This document shows, in pieces, positions 42,076 through 52,105 of a stretch of DNA of 64,000 bases. Below the pieces are notes generated by a model. It was not told the origin of the DNA. It saw nothing but the letters and a program-made list of their open reading frames with translations, and made no database searches. Source of the DNA: Candidatus Gastranaerophilales bacterium (lineage in GTDB: Bacteria; Cyanobacteriota; Vampirovibrionia; Gastranaerophilales; Gastranaerophilaceae); NCBI GenBank assembly GCA_947625495.1, contig CANQOQ010000001.1, positions 124,001 through 188,000 on the forward strand, read 5' to 3'. Within the stretch, counting starts at the first letter, position 1; every line of letters begins with the position of its first letter. A program made the position numbers and the translations under genes.

Positions 42076-44235
42076 TTATAAACTGCATGAACCGCAAGTA
42101 CAGCAATCTTTTAAAGCCTCCTGAGCTTCTTTGATTCTGACTTTAATACGTCCGTCAACCGCAATGCCTTCGCCTGTTTTTTCTGATATTAACAGCGGGT
42201 TAATATCAAGTTCATCAATGAATTTGAAGTCATTAACGAGCTGTGAAAGTCTTAACAGTGTTTCTTGGATTTGGTTAATGTTAGCAGGTGTTGTACCTCT
42301 TGCACCTTGCAGAAGTTTATATGCTTTAACGGAGGTAATCATATCCATAGCATCTTCATCAGTTAGAGGAGCTATTCTGAAGTTAACATCTTTCATAACT
42401 TCAACGAATACACCGCCTAAGCCGAACATCATCATCGGGCCGTATTGAGGATCGGTTGCGATACCGCAAACCATTTCTCTTGAGCCTTTAACCATTTCTT
42501 GAATAATTACACCTTCTAAGCCTTCAAGTAATCCTTTTTCTTCAAGTCTCTTAAGAAGTGCATTGTATTCGTTTCTTAACTGTTCTTCGCTTCTGATGTT
42601 AACAACAACACCGCCTACGTCGGTTTTGTGTGAAGTTGTTTTTGAAGTCATTTTCATAACAACCGGGTAGCCGATTGAATTACCCAAAGTAACAACTTCA
42701 TCAATATTAGTAGCTAAGCCGTATTTGCAAGCTCTTATTCCGTATGCTTGAAGTACATCTATACTTTCAAGTGTCGTTAATTGGTCACGGCCTTCTGCGA
42801 TAGATTTCTTTATAATTTCTGAAACCTTTGCTCTATCTACATCGTAGCAAGGGATTTTACCCATCGGTTTTTCCATCCATTGTCTTTGCTGGTCGAGTCT
42901 TGCCAAAGCTTCTGCTGCTTCTTCTGCATACATATAGAACGGCATATTAACTTCCATATTTGATATTTTGGTGAAGAAGTCATTTGTTGTCATAAATACG
43001 CCCAATATCGGTTTTGTAGGATTTTGAGCTTTAATTTTCATTAGAGCTTCAGCCACATCGATATCTTTTAAGCCTAAGAACGGTAAGTAAATTACCATAA
43101 TCATATCAACGTTTTCATCGGCAATAACTGTTTCAAGTGTTTGCATATAGTGTTCGATAGGAGCTGACGCAATCATATCAATCGGGTTTTTAACGGATGC
43201 AGCAGACGGGAGGAAGCTTCTTAATTTAGCTTTTGTTTCATCAGTGATAGGAGCCATTTTCATGCCTGCTTCACAGATAGCATCGGTTGCCATAATTCCG
43301 GGGCCGCCTGAATTTGTAATAATTGCAACTCTGTTGCCTTTTGGTATCGGGCAGTTAGAGAATGCTTTTGCGTTAGCAAATAGGTTCTTTAAAGAAAATT
43401 CTCTTATAACGCCTGATTGTTTTAAAAGTGCAGCTGCAGCTTTATCAGCACCTGCGAGTGAGCCTGTGTGAGATGAAGCAGCTGATGCGCCTGCGGCGCT
43501 TCTTCCTGATTTTAATGCTAAAATCGGTTTTTTCTTTGTAATTCTCGTTGCTAATTTTCTAAAGTTAGCAGGGTTTTGGATTGATTCCATATATAAAAGA
43601 ATTTGTTTAACATCATCATCGTTTTCCCAGTATTCAAGCATTGTTTCAGCGTTGATATCAGCTTGGTTTCCGATTGAAACGAATTGAGCAAAACCGAGAT
43701 TTAAGTCTTTTAATATGTTTAAGATACCGCCGCCCAAAGCGCCCGATTGAGATACAAAACCGATATCTCCTCTGATTGGGAGAGATTCAGCGAATGTACC
43801 ATCCATCATAACATCAGGGTGAGTATTTAAAACACCTAAGCAGTTAGGACCGACACATCTCATGCCGTATTCTTTAACTTTAGCCAGAAGCTGTTTTTCC
43901 ATTTCTGCACCTTCTGCGCCTGTTTCTTTAAAGCCTGCGGTAATTATGCATAAACCTTTTATGCCTTTATTGTGGCATTGGTCGATTGTATCAAGAACGA
44001 ATTTAGCATTAACAACTATGAGTGCTAAATCAACTTCCCCGGGAACTTCTTCAATTGAAGTATAAGCTTGAAAACCTTCGATTATTCCGCCTTTTGGGTT
44101 TACGGGGTATATTTTACCGTTAAATTTATAATCTCTTAGTCTTTGCATTATCTCAGAACCGATTGTTTTAGGTTTTGTACTTGCACCTATAACAGCAATA
44201 GACTTTGGTTTCATAATTTTGTCTAAAGTATTCAT
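42076..44235 (-). CDS. Acetate-CoA ligase (ADP-forming), fused alpha-beta
   Basis: Converts acyl-CoA, ADP and phosphate to acid and ATP, giving energy by substrate-level phosphorylation in fermentation. 719 aa from 44235 (AAAGGA 7 nt upstream); a longer frame to 44301 lacks support. N-terminal CoA-binding Rossmann (SIAVIGASTKPKTIG), central succinyl-CoA-synthetase-like part with the phosphohistidine region SSHTGSLAGADKAA, and C-terminal ATP-grasp (about 480-700). Ends in a Cys-rich tail CCTCGSCSL. Preferred acid not predictable. Confidence 0.93.
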   Translation of the reverse strand: MNTLDKIMKPKSIAVIGASTKPKTIGSEIMQRLRDYKFNGKIYPVNPKGGIIEGFQAYTSIEEVPGEVDLALIVVNAKFVLDTIDQCHNKGIKGLCIITAGFKETGAEGAEMEKQLLAKVKEYGMRCVGPNCLGVLNTHPDVMMDGTFAESLPIRGDIGFVSQSGALGGGILNILKDLNLGFAQFVSIGNQADINAETMLEYWENDDDVKQILLYMESIQNPANFRKLATRITKKKPILALKSGRSAAGASAASSHTGSLAGADKAAAALLKQSGVIREFSLKNLFANAKAFSNCPIPKGNRVAIITNSGGPGIMATDAICEAGMKMAPITDETKAKLRSFLPSAASVKNPIDMIASAPIEHYMQTLETVIADENVDMIMVIYLPFLGLKDIDVAEALMKIKAQNPTKPILGVFMTTNDFFTKISNMEVNMPFYMYAEEAAEALARLDQQRQWMEKPMGKIPCYDVDRAKVSEIIKKSIAEGRDQLTTLESIDVLQAYGIRACKYGLATNIDEVVTLGNSIGYPVVMKMTSKTTSHKTDVGGVVVNIRSEEQLRNEYNALLKRLEEKGLLEGLEGVIIQEMVKGSREMVCGIATDPQYGPMMMFGLGGVFVEVMKDVNFRIAPLTDEDAMDMITSVKAYKLLQGARGTTPANINQIQETLLRLSQLVNDFKFIDELDINPLLISEKTGEGIAVDGRIKVRIKEAQEALKDCCTCGSCSL

Positions 44236-44257
44236 TAATTTATCCTTTCTATCTATA

Positions 44258-44881
44258 TTAGTAACCGTTTTCAATCCATTCACGCACTCTGAACTTAGCA
44301 CCTAAATCATTTGCAATCTGCTCGCATTTTTTTAAGTTCAGATGTCTGCCCTTGTAGCCTTCCACAACTGTTGCCGTTACTTTAATATCAGCATCAGAGC
44401 AGGCTTTTATAAATTTTTTTGTTTCTTCATAAGCACTGTCAAAATTCGGCTTTGAAAGTTCATCATATTCCTTTTTGTCTTCCCCATTTAAGCTGACGGA
44501 AAATTCATCAATCAAACCTTTAAGTTCGGGAACTACATTTCTTTTATATACAAAATTAGCGTGTCCGTTAGTGTTAACACGCAATTTAGTATTAGGATAT
44601 TTGTCTTTTATATATTTTGCGACTTCTTTTAAAACTTCAAGTTTTAGCATAGGTTCACCATAGCCGCAAAAAATAATTTCATCAGAGAGCTTATCTTTCA
44701 TAGCTTCTAACTGTTTTATAACATCAGAGGCGCTTACATTTTCAGTATTCAAAAATAAATTAGCACCCACAACATCATCTTTTATTGAACGGATACAAAA
44801 AATACAGTCATTAGTACAGCTGTTAGTCAAATTTATATATATTTTCCCGTCTAAAAGATATACTAAATTATAATCCGTCAT
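44258..44881 (-). CDS. TatD-associated-type radical SAM protein
   Basis: 207 aa from 44881 (AAGGTGA 5 nt upstream). The 4Fe-4S/AdoMet motif is TNSCTNDCIFCIR (CxxxCxxC), followed by FCGYGEPMLK and the LRVNTNGHANF block. This matches the small radical SAM proteins often next to tatD genes. No tatD lies here. It is 22 nt upstream of the ligase gene, so probably co-transcribed. Divergent from a PadR regulator. Substrate unknown. Confidence 0.85.
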   Translation of the reverse strand: MTDYNLVYLLDGKIYINLTNSCTNDCIFCIRSIKDDVVGANLFLNTENVSASDVIKQLEAMKDKLSDEIIFCGYGEPMLKLEVLKEVAKYIKDKYPNTKLRVNTNGHANFVYKRNVVPELKGLIDEFSVSLNGEDKKEYDELSKPNFDSAYEETKKFIKACSDADIKVTATVVEGYKGRHLNLKKCEQIANDLGAKFRVREWIENGY

Positions 44882-44982
44882 GTCTTTCACCTTAATTAGA
44901 TTTTGCCACAAATAAATTTTGATAACAAGTAAAGCTTTTTTATTTTTTAGACTAAACGGGAAATTTATGATATAAAAAAAAT

Positions 44983-45501
44983 ATGATTGAAATACTGATT
45001 TTATACATATTAAGTAAAAGAGAAAAGACTATATATTCCATAAGAAAGGAAATAATAGAGATTTTCGGTGCATATACAAAGCCCTCCATAGGCACAATCC
45101 ACCCTGCCTTAAAAAGACTTTTAAAAAAAGAAGCGGTATCCGTTTATGAAAAAATGTCTGACGGCGGAAAAAAATCTTCATATTTTTCTATGGCAAAAAA
45201 AGGCATAGAAGTTTTTAAAGAGTATTTTTTCTCTGATATATATGATAATCCCTCCCTATTTTATACTCATCTTCACGCAAGACTCACGGTAATGGGACTT
45301 TTAAGCGTTGAAGAAAGAAAAACTTTCTTATCAGATACTTTAAAGAAACTTGAAATTAATAAATTTGATATAGAATCAAAATTAAAAGATGAATATCTTG
45401 AACTGGATTATTACCAAAGACAAACCATGACAAGAACATTGAATGAATATAAAACATTGAGTGAGTTTATTAAACAACTAAAGGTTGATAATGCCGGCTA
45501 A
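44983..45501 (+). CDS. PadR-family transcriptional regulator
   Basis: 172 aa. N-terminal winged helix typical of PadR (EILILYILSKREKTIYSIRKEI, FGAYTKPSIGTIHPALKRLLKKEAV, DGGKKSSYFSMAKKG), then a C-terminal helical dimerisation region. It overlaps the DUF512 gene by 11 nt, so the pair is coupled. PadR proteins usually repress nearby genes in response to small molecules; the ligand is unknown. Divergent from the radical SAM gene at 44258, which might be its target. Confidence 0.9.
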   Translation: MIEILILYILSKREKTIYSIRKEIIEIFGAYTKPSIGTIHPALKRLLKKEAVSVYEKMSDGGKKSSYFSMAKKGIEVFKEYFFSDIYDNPSLFYTHLHARLTVMGLLSVEERKTFLSDTLKKLEINKFDIESKLKDEYLELDYYQRQTMTRTLNEYKTLSEFIKQLKVDNAG

Positions 45502-46774
45502 GATTGCTTCCGTTGTGAAAAATTCCATAGCAGAAGAACTTAAAATTAAAGAGGGTTCTGAACTTTTAAGTATTAACGGAGTTAAACTGCGTGACTATAT
45601 TGACTATAAATATATGGTTATGGCAGAGGAACTTGAATTTGAAATAAGAACTCCAAACGGTGAAATAGAAGCCTATGAAATAGAAAAAGATTTTGATGAA
45701 GATTTAGGGTTTATTTTTGAATCGGCAATCTTTGATAAAATAAAACACTGTGCAAATAATTGTATATTCTGCTTTGTAGACCAGCAGCCCGAGGGCTTAA
45801 GAGAATCTTTATATATTAAAGACGATGATTACAGGCTTTCATACCTTCAAGGAACGTATGTAACACTTACTAATCTTACAAAAAAAGACAAAGAACGTAT
45901 AGCCTCCCAGCATTTAGGCCCGCTTTACGTATCCGTTCACACCACAAACCCTGAATTGCGTGCAAAAATGCTAAATAATAAACTTGCGGAAAATATATTA
46001 AAAGAACTGGATTTTTTAAAAGAAAATGATATCCCGATTAATACCCAGATTGTATTATGCCCCTCTTATAACGACGGAGAAGAACTTAAAAGGACTTTAA
46101 AAGATTTATGGAAATATAAATCAATCCTTAATTCAATAGCAATAGTACCTGTCGGCATAACCAAATACAGAAAAGAGAAATTAAAGCAGGTTACAAAAAA
46201 AATTGCACTTGAAACAATTGAAATTGTTGAGGAGTTTAATAAAAAAATAAAAAAGAATATAGCAAGCACCTCGGATGAATTTTTTCTGATTGCAGGGCTT
46301 GAAATACCCGAAAAAAAATACTATAACGGATTTAATCAGCTTGAAGACGGCGTAGGTTCTTTAAGATGCCTTCTTGATGACTTTAATAAACGCTTAAAAA
46401 AAGTTCCTAAATGCGTAAAAGAAAAAAAAGAATATACAATTGCCTGTTCAGTGAGCGCCTCAAGTGCTTTTTATAAATTTGCCGAGGAGCTAAACAAAAT
46501 TAAAAATGTTCATCTTGATGTACACCCAATAAAAAGCGAGTTTTGGGGAAAAGATGTTAACGTGGCGGGACTTATAACAGCCAATGACTTAATTAATCAG
46601 CTTAAAGGCAATTGTTATAAAGATGTTATAATTCCTTCGATAATGATAAGACCATACACTCAAGAGTTTTTAGACGGTTTAACAGTGAAAGATGTTGAAA
46701 AAGCACTAAAGGTAAAACTCCATATTCAACAAGATATTTACTCAACTAAAGAACTGTTTGAGTTGTTATTTTAA
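45491..46774 (+). CDS. DUF512 radical SAM / PDZ-like oxidoreductase
   Basis: About 427 aa from the ATG at 45491 (AAAGG 6 nt upstream; a TTG at 45485 is also in frame). N-terminal PDZ-like segment (IKEGSELLSINGVKLRD), then a Cys cluster CANNCIFCFVDQQPEG and the SVHTTNPELRAKML region, DUF512 at the C-terminus. This family is found in clostridia and across Cyanobacteria, where it is annotated as an FeS oxidoreductase. Substrate unknown. Overlaps the PadR gene, which may regulate it. Confidence 0.9.
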   Translation: MPAKIASVVKNSIAEELKIKEGSELLSINGVKLRDYIDYKYMVMAEELEFEIRTPNGEIEAYEIEKDFDEDLGFIFESAIFDKIKHCANNCIFCFVDQQPEGLRESLYIKDDDYRLSYLQGTYVTLTNLTKKDKERIASQHLGPLYVSVHTTNPELRAKMLNNKLAENILKELDFLKENDIPINTQIVLCPSYNDGEELKRTLKDLWKYKSILNSIAIVPVGITKYRKEKLKQVTKKIALETIEIVEEFNKKIKKNIASTSDEFFLIAGLEIPEKKYYNGFNQLEDGVGSLRCLLDDFNKRLKKVPKCVKEKKEYTIACSVSASSAFYKFAEELNKIKNVHLDVHPIKSEFWGKDVNVAGLITANDLINQLKGNCYKDVIIPSIMIRPYTQEFLDGLTVKDVEKALKVKLHIQQDIYSTKELFELLF

Positions 46775-46801
46775 ATATTTTATTATATTATTATTTACAT
46801 A

Positions 46802-47620
46802 ATGAAAAAATTTTCTAGTTTATATTTGCTTAAAAAATACTTATTGTTTCTACTTTTTGGTAAACCGTCAATAGGTATTGAAATTCAACTTGTTAATCAC
46901 TGCAATTTAAATTGTAAAGGCTGTTCCCATTTTAGCAATATAAGCGATGAATTCTATATCAATCCTCAAATATTAGAAAATGACTTAGTTGAACTTAATA
47001 AAAAATTTAAAATCAAATGGGTTGCTTTTATAGGAGGAGAACCTCTTCTACATCCAGATTTAATAACATGTCTTCAAATTACAAAAAAAGTATTAAATAA
47101 CGTTATTATTAATATTTGTACAAATGGTACACTAGTTTTTCAATTAAGCAATGATGTTTTGAACTATATATCCAAAAATGGAATAAAATTTGTTTTTTCC
47201 AAATATCCGATAAATAACTCATATTTTACAAAAATTCTTGATTTTGTAGATGAAAAAAATATAGAGGCAAACTTTATATATAACAGAAATTATTTCAGAA
47301 AATATATAAATTTAAAAGGTAATTCTAATATTATTAATACATACAAAAATTGTTGTATGAGGCAATGTTATATATTACGTGAAGGAAGAATATATCATTG
47401 TCCTTTTTCGTGTTATGTACATATATTTAATAATAAATTTAACCAAAATATCAAAGTCGAAAATGGTATCGACATATATAAATCTTCCGCAAAAAGTATA
47501 ATAAATTATTTATCTAGACCAATTGAAACATGTAGATTTTGCACATTTAATCAATCAGAAAATGTAAAAATGAAATGGGAAAATGGAAAAGCCGATATGA
47601 ATGATTGGATTATCAATTAA
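46802..47620 (+). CDS. Radical SAM protein with C-terminal Cys cluster (paralogue 1)
   Basis: 272 aa. Radical SAM site VNHCNLNCKGCSHF (CxxxCxxC), IGGEPLLHPD loop, and an auxiliary Cys set: CCMRQCYILREGRIYHCPFSC in the middle and ETCRFCTF near the end, like a SPASM or twitch domain. The N-terminal 20 residues are hydrophobic-basic. Closely related in layout to the proteins at 61997 and 56951. Such enzymes modify peptides or sugars; here no precursor peptide is visible. It follows the DUF512 gene by 27 nt. Confidence 0.85.
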   Translation: MKKFSSLYLLKKYLLFLLFGKPSIGIEIQLVNHCNLNCKGCSHFSNISDEFYINPQILENDLVELNKKFKIKWVAFIGGEPLLHPDLITCLQITKKVLNNVIINICTNGTLVFQLSNDVLNYISKNGIKFVFSKYPINNSYFTKILDFVDEKNIEANFIYNRNYFRKYINLKGNSNIINTYKNCCMRQCYILREGRIYHCPFSCYVHIFNNKFNQNIKVENGIDIYKSSAKSIINYLSRPIETCRFCTFNQSENVKMKWENGKADMNDWIIN

Positions 47621-48267
47621 TATAAAGATAATTGCTGAGCCCCTTCAAAATGTTTTTCAAAAAACTTTTTGCGGTGGTATTTACAAAGCCCGTATTTATC
47701 AACCGCATCAAGGTGTTCTTTTGTCATATAGCCTTTATTTTGAGCCCAGCCGTACATGGGAAACTCTTTATCAAGTTCATCCATATATCTGTCACGCTCT
47801 ACTTTAGCTAAAATACTTGCAGCAGCGATAGAAGCCGATATACTGTCGCCCTTTACTATTGTTTCCTGCGGATAATTAAAATTTCTTATAAGTCTGTTAC
47901 CGTCCACAAGCACTTTTACCTTATCAGTGTTCAATCGGTTTATCACATCAGTGCAGGCTTTATTCATCTGCAATAAAGAAACGGCAAGAATATTATATTT
48001 TTCTATTTCTTCAACCGTTCCCATTTGTATAGAATAAACGGAATTAGCCTTAATAACGTCAAAGAGTTCTTCTCTTTGCTTTTGCGTAAGCTGTTTTGAA
48101 TCATTTATTTTATCAAGAGCCTTGATTAAAGCTTTATCAATCGAAGTAAAGCACACGGCGGCAGCATAAACACCGCCTGCTCCGGGGCCCCTTCCCGCTT
48201 CATCGGTTCCCGCAATTAAACAATCATCTTTTATATATTTTTTATCAAAATTAAACAGCTTATTCAT
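47617..48267 (-). CDS. rnhB: Ribonuclease HII
   Basis: Cleaves RNA in RNA-DNA hybrids and single ribonucleotides in DNA; 216 aa. The catalytic block GTDEAGRGPGAGGVYAAAV, SKQLTQKQRE and SISAASILAKVERDR are the family motifs. The usual GPLAGPV is GPGAGGV here, leaving the acidic residues intact. It overlaps rbgA (48260) by 8 nt and the convergent radical SAM gene by 4 nt. Confidence 0.95.
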   Translation of the reverse strand: MNKLFNFDKKYIKDDCLIAGTDEAGRGPGAGGVYAAAVCFTSIDKALIKALDKINDSKQLTQKQREELFDVIKANSVYSIQMGTVEEIEKYNILAVSLLQMNKACTDVINRLNTDKVKVLVDGNRLIRNFNYPQETIVKGDSISASIAAASILAKVERDRYMDELDKEFPMYGWAQNKGYMTKEHLDAVDKYGLCKYHRKKFFEKHFEGAQQLSLY

Positions 48268-49102
48268 AAATATCCAAAGTCAACTTGCCGAGCCTGCCAA
48301 GTCTAAAATCATTTAATATATTTTGAGCACACCTTTTAGTATCGGATTTTCCGCCCTGTATAATCCAATTACGCTTAAGTGCTATATTTTCTATACTCAC
48401 GTCATCGGTTACTTCAAGTTTATAATAATCCCTAATTAAATCAGGGTATATCTCATTGACATTTTTAATAAACATTCCCGCAGCAGCCTCTACATCATAG
48501 GCATTTTCACCGATTGAATCAACAAAAGCAAGTTTATACGCTTTTTTCTGGTCCTCCTGTTTTAGAGGAATAATCCCCGGAGTATCCAATAAATCTATTT
48601 TAGGATTTATCCTGACCCACTGCTGTTCACGTGTAACACCTGCCTTTGCGCCTGTCTTTGCTTTTGATTTTTTTATAAGCTTATTAATAATACTTGATTT
48701 ACCGACATTAGGCATACCTACAACCATTACTCTTACAGGTCTTGGAAGCAAGCCTTTTTGGACAAGTTTTATAATTTTTGGCTGACCGAGCTCGGTTACC
48801 TTGTTTAATATCTTTGATAAATCCTTATTGTCGCTTGAACACGTTTCTATAACGGGACATTTCGTTTTTTCTTTTATAATCTTAAGCCAAACTTTTGTTT
48901 TTTCCGCTTGGGCTAAATCGGATTTATTTAACAAAATAAGTCTCGGTTTATCTTTTATAAGCTTTTCTATATCGGGATAAGAAGACGAAACAGGTATTCT
49001 GGCATCAAGAACTTCAATAATAACATCTACAATGTTAATCTGTTCTTTTAATTTTTTTTCCGCCTTGGCAATATGCCCCGGATACCAGTGAATATGCTCC
49101 AT
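48260..49102 (-). CDS. rbgA: Ribosome biogenesis GTPase RbgA (YlqF)
   Basis: Circularly permuted GTPase needed for late 50S assembly; 280 aa from the start MEHIHWYPGHIAKA at 49102 (GAGG 5 nt upstream). Order G4 (LLNKSD), then G1 (GMPNVGKSS) and G3 (DTPG), as expected for the permuted family, with the C-terminal ANTAR-like helical domain. Between rplS and rnhB, the classic order in many bacteria. A terminator after rplS lies just before it. Confidence 0.94.
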   Translation of the reverse strand: MEHIHWYPGHIAKAEKKLKEQINIVDVIIEVLDARIPVSSSYPDIEKLIKDKPRLILLNKSDLAQAEKTKVWLKIIKEKTKCPVIETCSSDNKDLSKILNKVTELGQPKIIKLVQKGLLPRPVRVMVVGMPNVGKSSIINKLIKKSKAKTGAKAGVTREQQWVRINPKIDLLDTPGIIPLKQEDQKKAYKLAFVDSIGENAYDVEAAAGMFIKNVNEIYPDLIRDYYKLEVTDDVSIENIALKRNWIIQGGKSDTKRCAQNILNDFRLGRLGKLTLDIYE

Positions 49103-49123
49103 CTTTACCTCGACTTTTAAAAT

Positions 49124-49162
49124 AAAAGCCATACTCAAGTTTTAACATTGACTATGGCTTTT
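49124..49162 (-). terminator. Terminator after rplS
   Basis: Ten-bp stem AAAAGCCATA/TATGGCTTTT (49124-49133, 49153-49162), 19-nt loop, with TTTTATTTT following on the minus strand. It lies partly within the rbgA leader and may act as an attenuator. Confidence 0.7.
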
Positions 49163-49184
49163 TTATTAAATAAATATCCCTAAC

Positions 49185-49538
49185 TTATTTCTTTTCAATT
49201 TTTTCTCTAATACGTGTAGCTTTGCCTGCACGTTCTCTTAAGTAGTATAATTTGGCACGTTTAACATCACCGCGTCTTACGATAGTAATTTTTTCAACAC
49301 GAGGAGAATAAACAGGGAATACACGTTCAACGCCAACACCTTGGAATATTTTTCTAACAGTGATAGTTTTACCAATTCCGCTGCCGCGTTTTTTAAGTAT
49401 TGTACCTTCAAACGCCTGTGTTCTTTCCTTATTTCCTTCTACGATTCTTACCGATACTCTTACCGTATCACCCGGATTTAATTCGGGAAGTTCTTTATTT
49501 AAATATTCTTTTCCTAGATTTTCAACTATAGGGTTCAT
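49185..49538 (-). CDS. rplS: 50S ribosomal protein L19
   Basis: Large-subunit protein; 117 aa from MNPIVENLG at 49538, where AAGGA lies 8 nt upstream. A longer frame to 49604 would add 22 atypical residues. Family motifs: [49 protein letters not shown] and the basic C-terminus [15 protein letters not shown]. Usual neighbour trmD is not adjacent in the window. Confidence 0.97.
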   Translation of the reverse strand: MNPIVENLGKEYLNKELPELNPGDTVRVSVRIVEGNKERTQAFEGTILKKRGSGIGKTITVRKIFQGVGVERVFPVYSPRVEKITIVRRGDVKRAKLYYLRERAGKATRIREKIEKK

Positions 49539-49717
49539 GACTACATTCCTTCTCATTAAAATATTATTTAAAATAATAATACGTAAAACATATTTTTTCT
49601 TCAAGTCCTTTTATATTTTATTTTGTTAACAATTATTAATAAAACTGTTTTTGAACTTAAAGTTTTACAGCTAATATGCCGATTGATAAATTATAAACTT
49701 CTGGAGAAAAGGCAATA

Positions 49718-50248
49718 ATGGGACTAAATATTGGTGTATTAAATTCGTTAAATTCTAATAAGTCAATTATTGACATAAAAGCATTAGAGAGTGTCAGCGA
49801 AAAAATTTTCAATCCTGACAATGAAAAAACTGTTGATTTATCAAAATTAAACTTGTCTAAATTCAATAGAGCAAGTTTGGGAACAGATTTATACGCTGCA
49901 AGAACATCAACAGAAACAGCACTTCAAGCTTCAAAAGCTAAAGTTGATTTTGATATTAATCTTTCAAAAGCATTTACAGCTAATGTACAATATTTAAATT
50001 CACAAGCAGCTCAAAGCTTATTTACATCCAAAGAAAATGAAGGAAGAGTTGTTTTTTCTTCAGAAACCGTAAATCAAAAAACGGATTCCGAAACAGTAAA
50101 TACTTTTTCACAAATAAATGAAACAAAGAACATGGACAACAACAGAAAAGGTTCTAATCCGTTTTCGTTCTATTTTAAAATGGAAACGAATACGGAACAA
50201 AGCGATAATGAACCGGCGAATACAGGTTCTATAAACATTTTTGCCTAA
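49718..50248 (+). CDS. Hypothetical protein, 176 aa, Ser/Asn-rich
   Basis: Not recognised. No signal peptide. The first ~120 residues look helical with many Ala/Ser/Asn; the rest is low-complexity Asn/Glu/Thr. GGAGAAA sits upstream of the ATG. It stands alone between rplS and a terminator. The composition is close to flagellar hook/rod or export-associated proteins in a general way, which is not evidence of function. Confidence 0.55.
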   Translation: MGLNIGVLNSLNSNKSIIDIKALESVSEKIFNPDNEKTVDLSKLNLSKFNRASLGTDLYAARTSTETALQASKAKVDFDINLSKAFTANVQYLNSQAAQSLFTSKENEGRVVFSSETVNQKTDSETVNTFSQINETKNMDNNRKGSNPFSFYFKMETNTEQSDNEPANTGSINIFA

Positions 50249-50705
50249 TACATTGTTACTTGTTTTTTTCTGGACGAACACTGTTCGTCTTTTTTTTGAT
50301 TATTTTTCGCTTTGCGAAAAATAATCAAAAAAAAGGGACATATTATGCCCCAAACAATTCGGAATGTAAAAGAATATCTTTTTACTATCCTTCGTGTGTA
50401 TAAAAATAGGTTAGTATAAGGTATGTATGAGTTATATAGTAATGTATTTCTTTGATTTAAAAAAAGTTTAGTACGCGTACTTTTTTGGTTTTCCCTTTAT
50501 CCCTTGTCCCAATCCAATCTTGTAGTCGTTTAGTTTGCTTTTGTTTTTCTCTCTTAATATCTTAATGTGTATTTAATGTTTTCTCTTTTGTGATTTATCT
50601 CTCACATTTATATAAAGTATTTCGTATATAAAAAATTGCTATTATGTACATATTTTTTATATATTTAATTAACATTTCTTCATATTTGTGTCAAAACTGC
50701 TTTGT
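50249..50705. other. Gene-free region with two strong hairpins and a palindrome
   Basis: GACGAAC/GTTCGTC (50273-50279, 50283-50289) followed by eight T is the terminator of the 176-aa gene. Directly after it, a perfect 13-bp stem (50298-50310 with 50314-50326, GATTATTTTTCGC arm) is followed by an A-tract, so it could terminate minus-strand transcription. At about 50472-50483, AGTACGCGTACT is a 12-bp palindrome flanked by A- and T-rich arms. The remaining ~200 nt is pyrimidine-rich with no gene seen. Confidence 0.7.
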
Positions 50706-52037
50706 CTAGGCTATTTCAACTTTGAGAGGAAATTTATCAACATATATTTTATAAAGAGCTTCAGTTCCTAATTCTTCAAACGCAATAATTTCACATTGTT
50801 TAACTTTATCGGCAAGAAGCGCTGCAATACCGCCTTGCAGTGTAAAATATTTTGCATTATTTTTTCTGATAATATCAACGATTTTATTACTTCTTGTCCC
50901 TTTTCCGATTGACCCTAACAGCCCTTTCTCATATAGAACTTTTGCATATTTATCCATTCTTGAAGCTGTAGTAGGACCTATTGAACCTATTATTTCATTC
51001 GGCTTAGCAGGGCAAGGGCCTGCATAAAAAATTATTTTATCTTTAAAATCAATATCTAAAGCTTTTTCATCAACTATTTTTTTATGCGCCATATCTCTGG
51101 CTACATATATTTCGCCTGTTAAAAGAATTTCTTCACCCTCTTTTAAATCACGAAGAACAGATAACTCCGACGTATTTATTTCTTTAAGTTCTTTGTTATT
51201 TTCTATATTGGCAACAAATTCAGGAACTTCATTCTGATATATTATTCTTTCCTCTTTAATTATACATTTTCCAATTCTGTCCGAATGGCAGTTTATTGTT
51301 ATTCCGACAGGCATGCAGGCAATGTGCGTGGGGGCTGTTATAACTTTTACATCTAAAACATAATTTTTTTTATTATTTACGTATTCTTTTATTTTTTCAG
51401 CAAATTCCAGCTCTTTAAAGGTAAATTTATCTTTAAAGAAAGCTTCCTTTGACATTAACATTGCTTTATCTGAGGTATATCCTATACCTACACCAATAAA
51501 CATTGGAGGACAAGCATTTTCTCCCGCATTAATTATTGAATCCCCTATTTTAGATACAATTTCAGTTTCATCAACAGTCGGAAGCATCATTTGGAGCGAG
51601 GATTTATTTTCAGACCCTGCGCCTTTTATCATAACATTGATTCTTATTTCATCTTCTTTAATAAATTCCGTGTATATAATTGCAGGGGTATTTGTATTTG
51701 TATTTTCCCTGTCAAATACGGCATTTTTGACAACGGATTTTCTGAAAAAATTATCTTTATAACATTTTTCAACCGCACTATTTACTGCCGTTTGTAAAAG
51801 TTCACCTTTTATCTTAATATTTTGTCCTAATTGGATAAAAATTAGCACTTGTCCTGTATCTTGACACAGAGGACGTTTCTTTTCACAGGCTATCTTTGCA
51901 TTAGCAAGTATATTTTGAACTCTTTTTTCTCTATACGTTTTTATTTTATTGTAAACATTTTTATTAAGGCATGTATTTGCCTCAAAACAAAGCTTATATA
52001 CTGCTTCTTTTATTAATTCCGTTGATATCTCACTCAT
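50706..52037 (-). CDS. Class I fumarate hydratase, fused alpha-beta
   Basis: Oxygen-sensitive 4Fe-4S enzyme interconverting fumarate and malate; 443 aa. N-terminal alpha domain (to ~275) with PLCQDTGQ, ACPPMFIGVGIGYTSD and HIACMPVG carrying the cluster Cys residues; C-terminal beta domain with GEIYVARDMAHKK and FYAGPCPAKPNEIIGSIGPTTASRMD. Many anaerobes have these as two subunits; here they are one chain. Tartrate dehydratase is homologous. A reductive branch of the citric acid cycle is implied. Confidence 0.92.
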   Translation of the reverse strand: MSEISTELIKEAVYKLCFEANTCLNKNVYNKIKTYREKRVQNILANAKIACEKKRPLCQDTGQVLIFIQLGQNIKIKGELLQTAVNSAVEKCYKDNFFRKSVVKNAVFDRENTNTNTPAIIYTEFIKEDEIRINVMIKGAGSENKSSLQMMLPTVDETEIVSKIGDSIINAGENACPPMFIGVGIGYTSDKAMLMSKEAFFKDKFTFKELEFAEKIKEYVNNKKNYVLDVKVITAPTHIACMPVGITINCHSDRIGKCIIKEERIIYQNEVPEFVANIENNKELKEINTSELSVLRDLKEGEEILLTGEIYVARDMAHKKIVDEKALDIDFKDKIIFYAGPCPAKPNEIIGSIGPTTASRMDKYAKVLYEKGLLGSIGKGTRSNKIVDIIRKNNAKYFTLQGGIAALLADKVKQCEIIAFEELGTEALYKIYVDKFPLKVEIA

Positions 52038-52105
52038 ATTAAAATAATATAATTTTAACTACTTAAAGTAAAGATATTGTATAATTACGATTAAGAGGTT
52101 TAAAT

